Of a stretch of DNA of 64,000 bases, positions 63,540 through 64,000 are shown one piece after another. A program made the position numbers and the translations under genes. Within the stretch, counting starts at the first letter, position 1. Every line of letters begins with the position of its first letter. Under the pieces are notes generated by a model. The model saw nothing but the letters and a program-made list of their open reading frames with translations. It did no database searches and was not told the origin of the DNA. Source of the DNA: Alkalicaulis satelles (lineage in GTDB: Bacteria; Pseudomonadota; Alphaproteobacteria; Caulobacterales; Maricaulaceae); assembly GCF_008630495.1 (NCBI RefSeq), contig NZ_VWOJ01000002.1:821001-885000 (forward strand), in the 5' to 3' direction.

Positions 63540-64000
63540 ATGGCGGGGCTCGGACACAAGCTCGAGGCGCGCCAGGGCCAGGGGCTCGTCATGACGCCCC
63601 AGCTGCAGCAGGCGATCAAGCTGTTGCAGCTGAACAATATGGAGCTGGCCGAGTTCGTTGAAGCCGAGCTGGAGCGCAATCCGCTCTTGGAGCGTGACGA
63701 ACGCGCTGAACAGGCCGAGAGCGAGGAGCGCAGCGAGGTCAAGGCGGATGCGTCTGACGGCGAGGAGCTGAGCTTTGACGCGCCCGGGCGCGCCGACGAC
63801 GCCATCGATGCCGACGCCGAGACGATGTATTCCGATTCCAAGTCCGACATGGCCGGCGCCGAGCCGGCGGGCGGCGCGGTGGACTGGTCGCGCGCGGGCA
63901 AGGGCGGGGGCGCAGGTTTTGACGGCGAGGCCTATGACGCCGCCGCCAACAGCGCGCGCGAGAAAACCCTGCGCGAGCACCTCCATGACCAGCTGGCCGA
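63540..64000 (+). CDS. rpoN: RNA polymerase sigma-54 factor RpoN (N-terminal part, runs off right edge)
   Basis: 153 residues visible. MAGLGHKLEARQGQGLVMTP followed by QLQQAIKLLQLNNMELAEFV is the glutamine-rich activator-interacting region I of sigma-54; an acidic region II follows (residues about 58-120, many D and E). GGAGG precedes the ATG. The core-binding and DNA-binding domains are beyond the edge. Confidence 0.93.
   Translation, partial: MAGLGHKLEARQGQGLVMTPQLQQAIKLLQLNNMELAEFVEAELERNPLLERDERAEQAESEERSEVKADASDGEELSFDAPGRADDAIDADAETMYSDSKSDMAGAEPAGGAVDWSRAGKGGGAGFDGEAYDAAANSAREKTLREHLHDQLA

Overview
The window is about 64 kb of GC-rich DNA from an alphaproteobacterium. Most of it is a photosynthesis gene cluster for type-2 (quinone) reaction centres and bacteriochlorophyll a. 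The gene set is that of an aerobic anoxygenic phototroph: an oxygen-dependent ring cyclase (acsF) with no bchE seen, the redox repressor ppsR with its partner ppaA, and no peripheral-antenna (puc) genes. lptCAB-rpoN synteny, a 5-aminolevulinate synthase hemA and FkbM/sulfotransferase genes fit Alphaproteobacteria. The intergenic GGCGAAAGCC palindromes would suit a Caulobacterales/Maricaulales-like lineage, but there is no rRNA here and I cannot place the organism further.

Layout. 1-138 is the 5' end of an unknown gene leaving the window. 652-3034 holds ppsR and ppaA on the minus strand. 3371-19627 (plus) is one nearly gapless run: bchFNBHLM, lhaA, puhABC, a 97-aa ORF, acsF, puhE, hemA, idi. 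19771-29185 (minus) is crtE-crtF-bchC-bchX-bchY-bchZ-pufB-pufA-pufL-pufM, closed by a strong terminator. 29288-31680 (plus) is crtD-crtC. 31677-40006 (minus) is bchI-bchD-bchO-DUF3422-crtI-crtB-small ORF-tspO-small ORF. Outside the cluster follow an acyl-CoA dehydrogenase/acetyl-CoA hydrolase operon, a peptide-binding lipoprotein, tRNA-Leu(CAG), an NDUFA9-like gene with hslV, acs, small membrane and regulatory genes, rdgB-hemW, ymdB, lptD, sulfotransferase and FkbM genes, and rnd-lptC-lptA-lptB-rpoN running off the right edge.

How it works together. hemA feeds tetrapyrrole synthesis; bchIDH inserts Mg, bchM methylates, acsF closes ring E, bchNBL and bchXYZ reduce the rings, bchF and bchC finish the side chain. 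crtE, B, I, C, D and F build an acyclic methoxylated carotenoid of the spirilloxanthin type (no crtA). puf and puh genes supply LH1 and the reaction centre, with lhaA, puhB, puhC and puhE as assembly factors. Intergenic TGT-N12-ACA dyads upstream of bchC, between crtE and crtD, and upstream of bchI suggest PpsR control. bchG and bchP, needed for the phytyl tail, are not in the window.

The least explained elements are two tiny, mutually similar single-helix membrane proteins on either side of tspO; a DUF3422 gene buried in the bchO-crtI operon; the unusual deep overlap of crtC with crtD; and a set of strong hairpins around pufB and between pufA and pufL, one with a UACG tetraloop.
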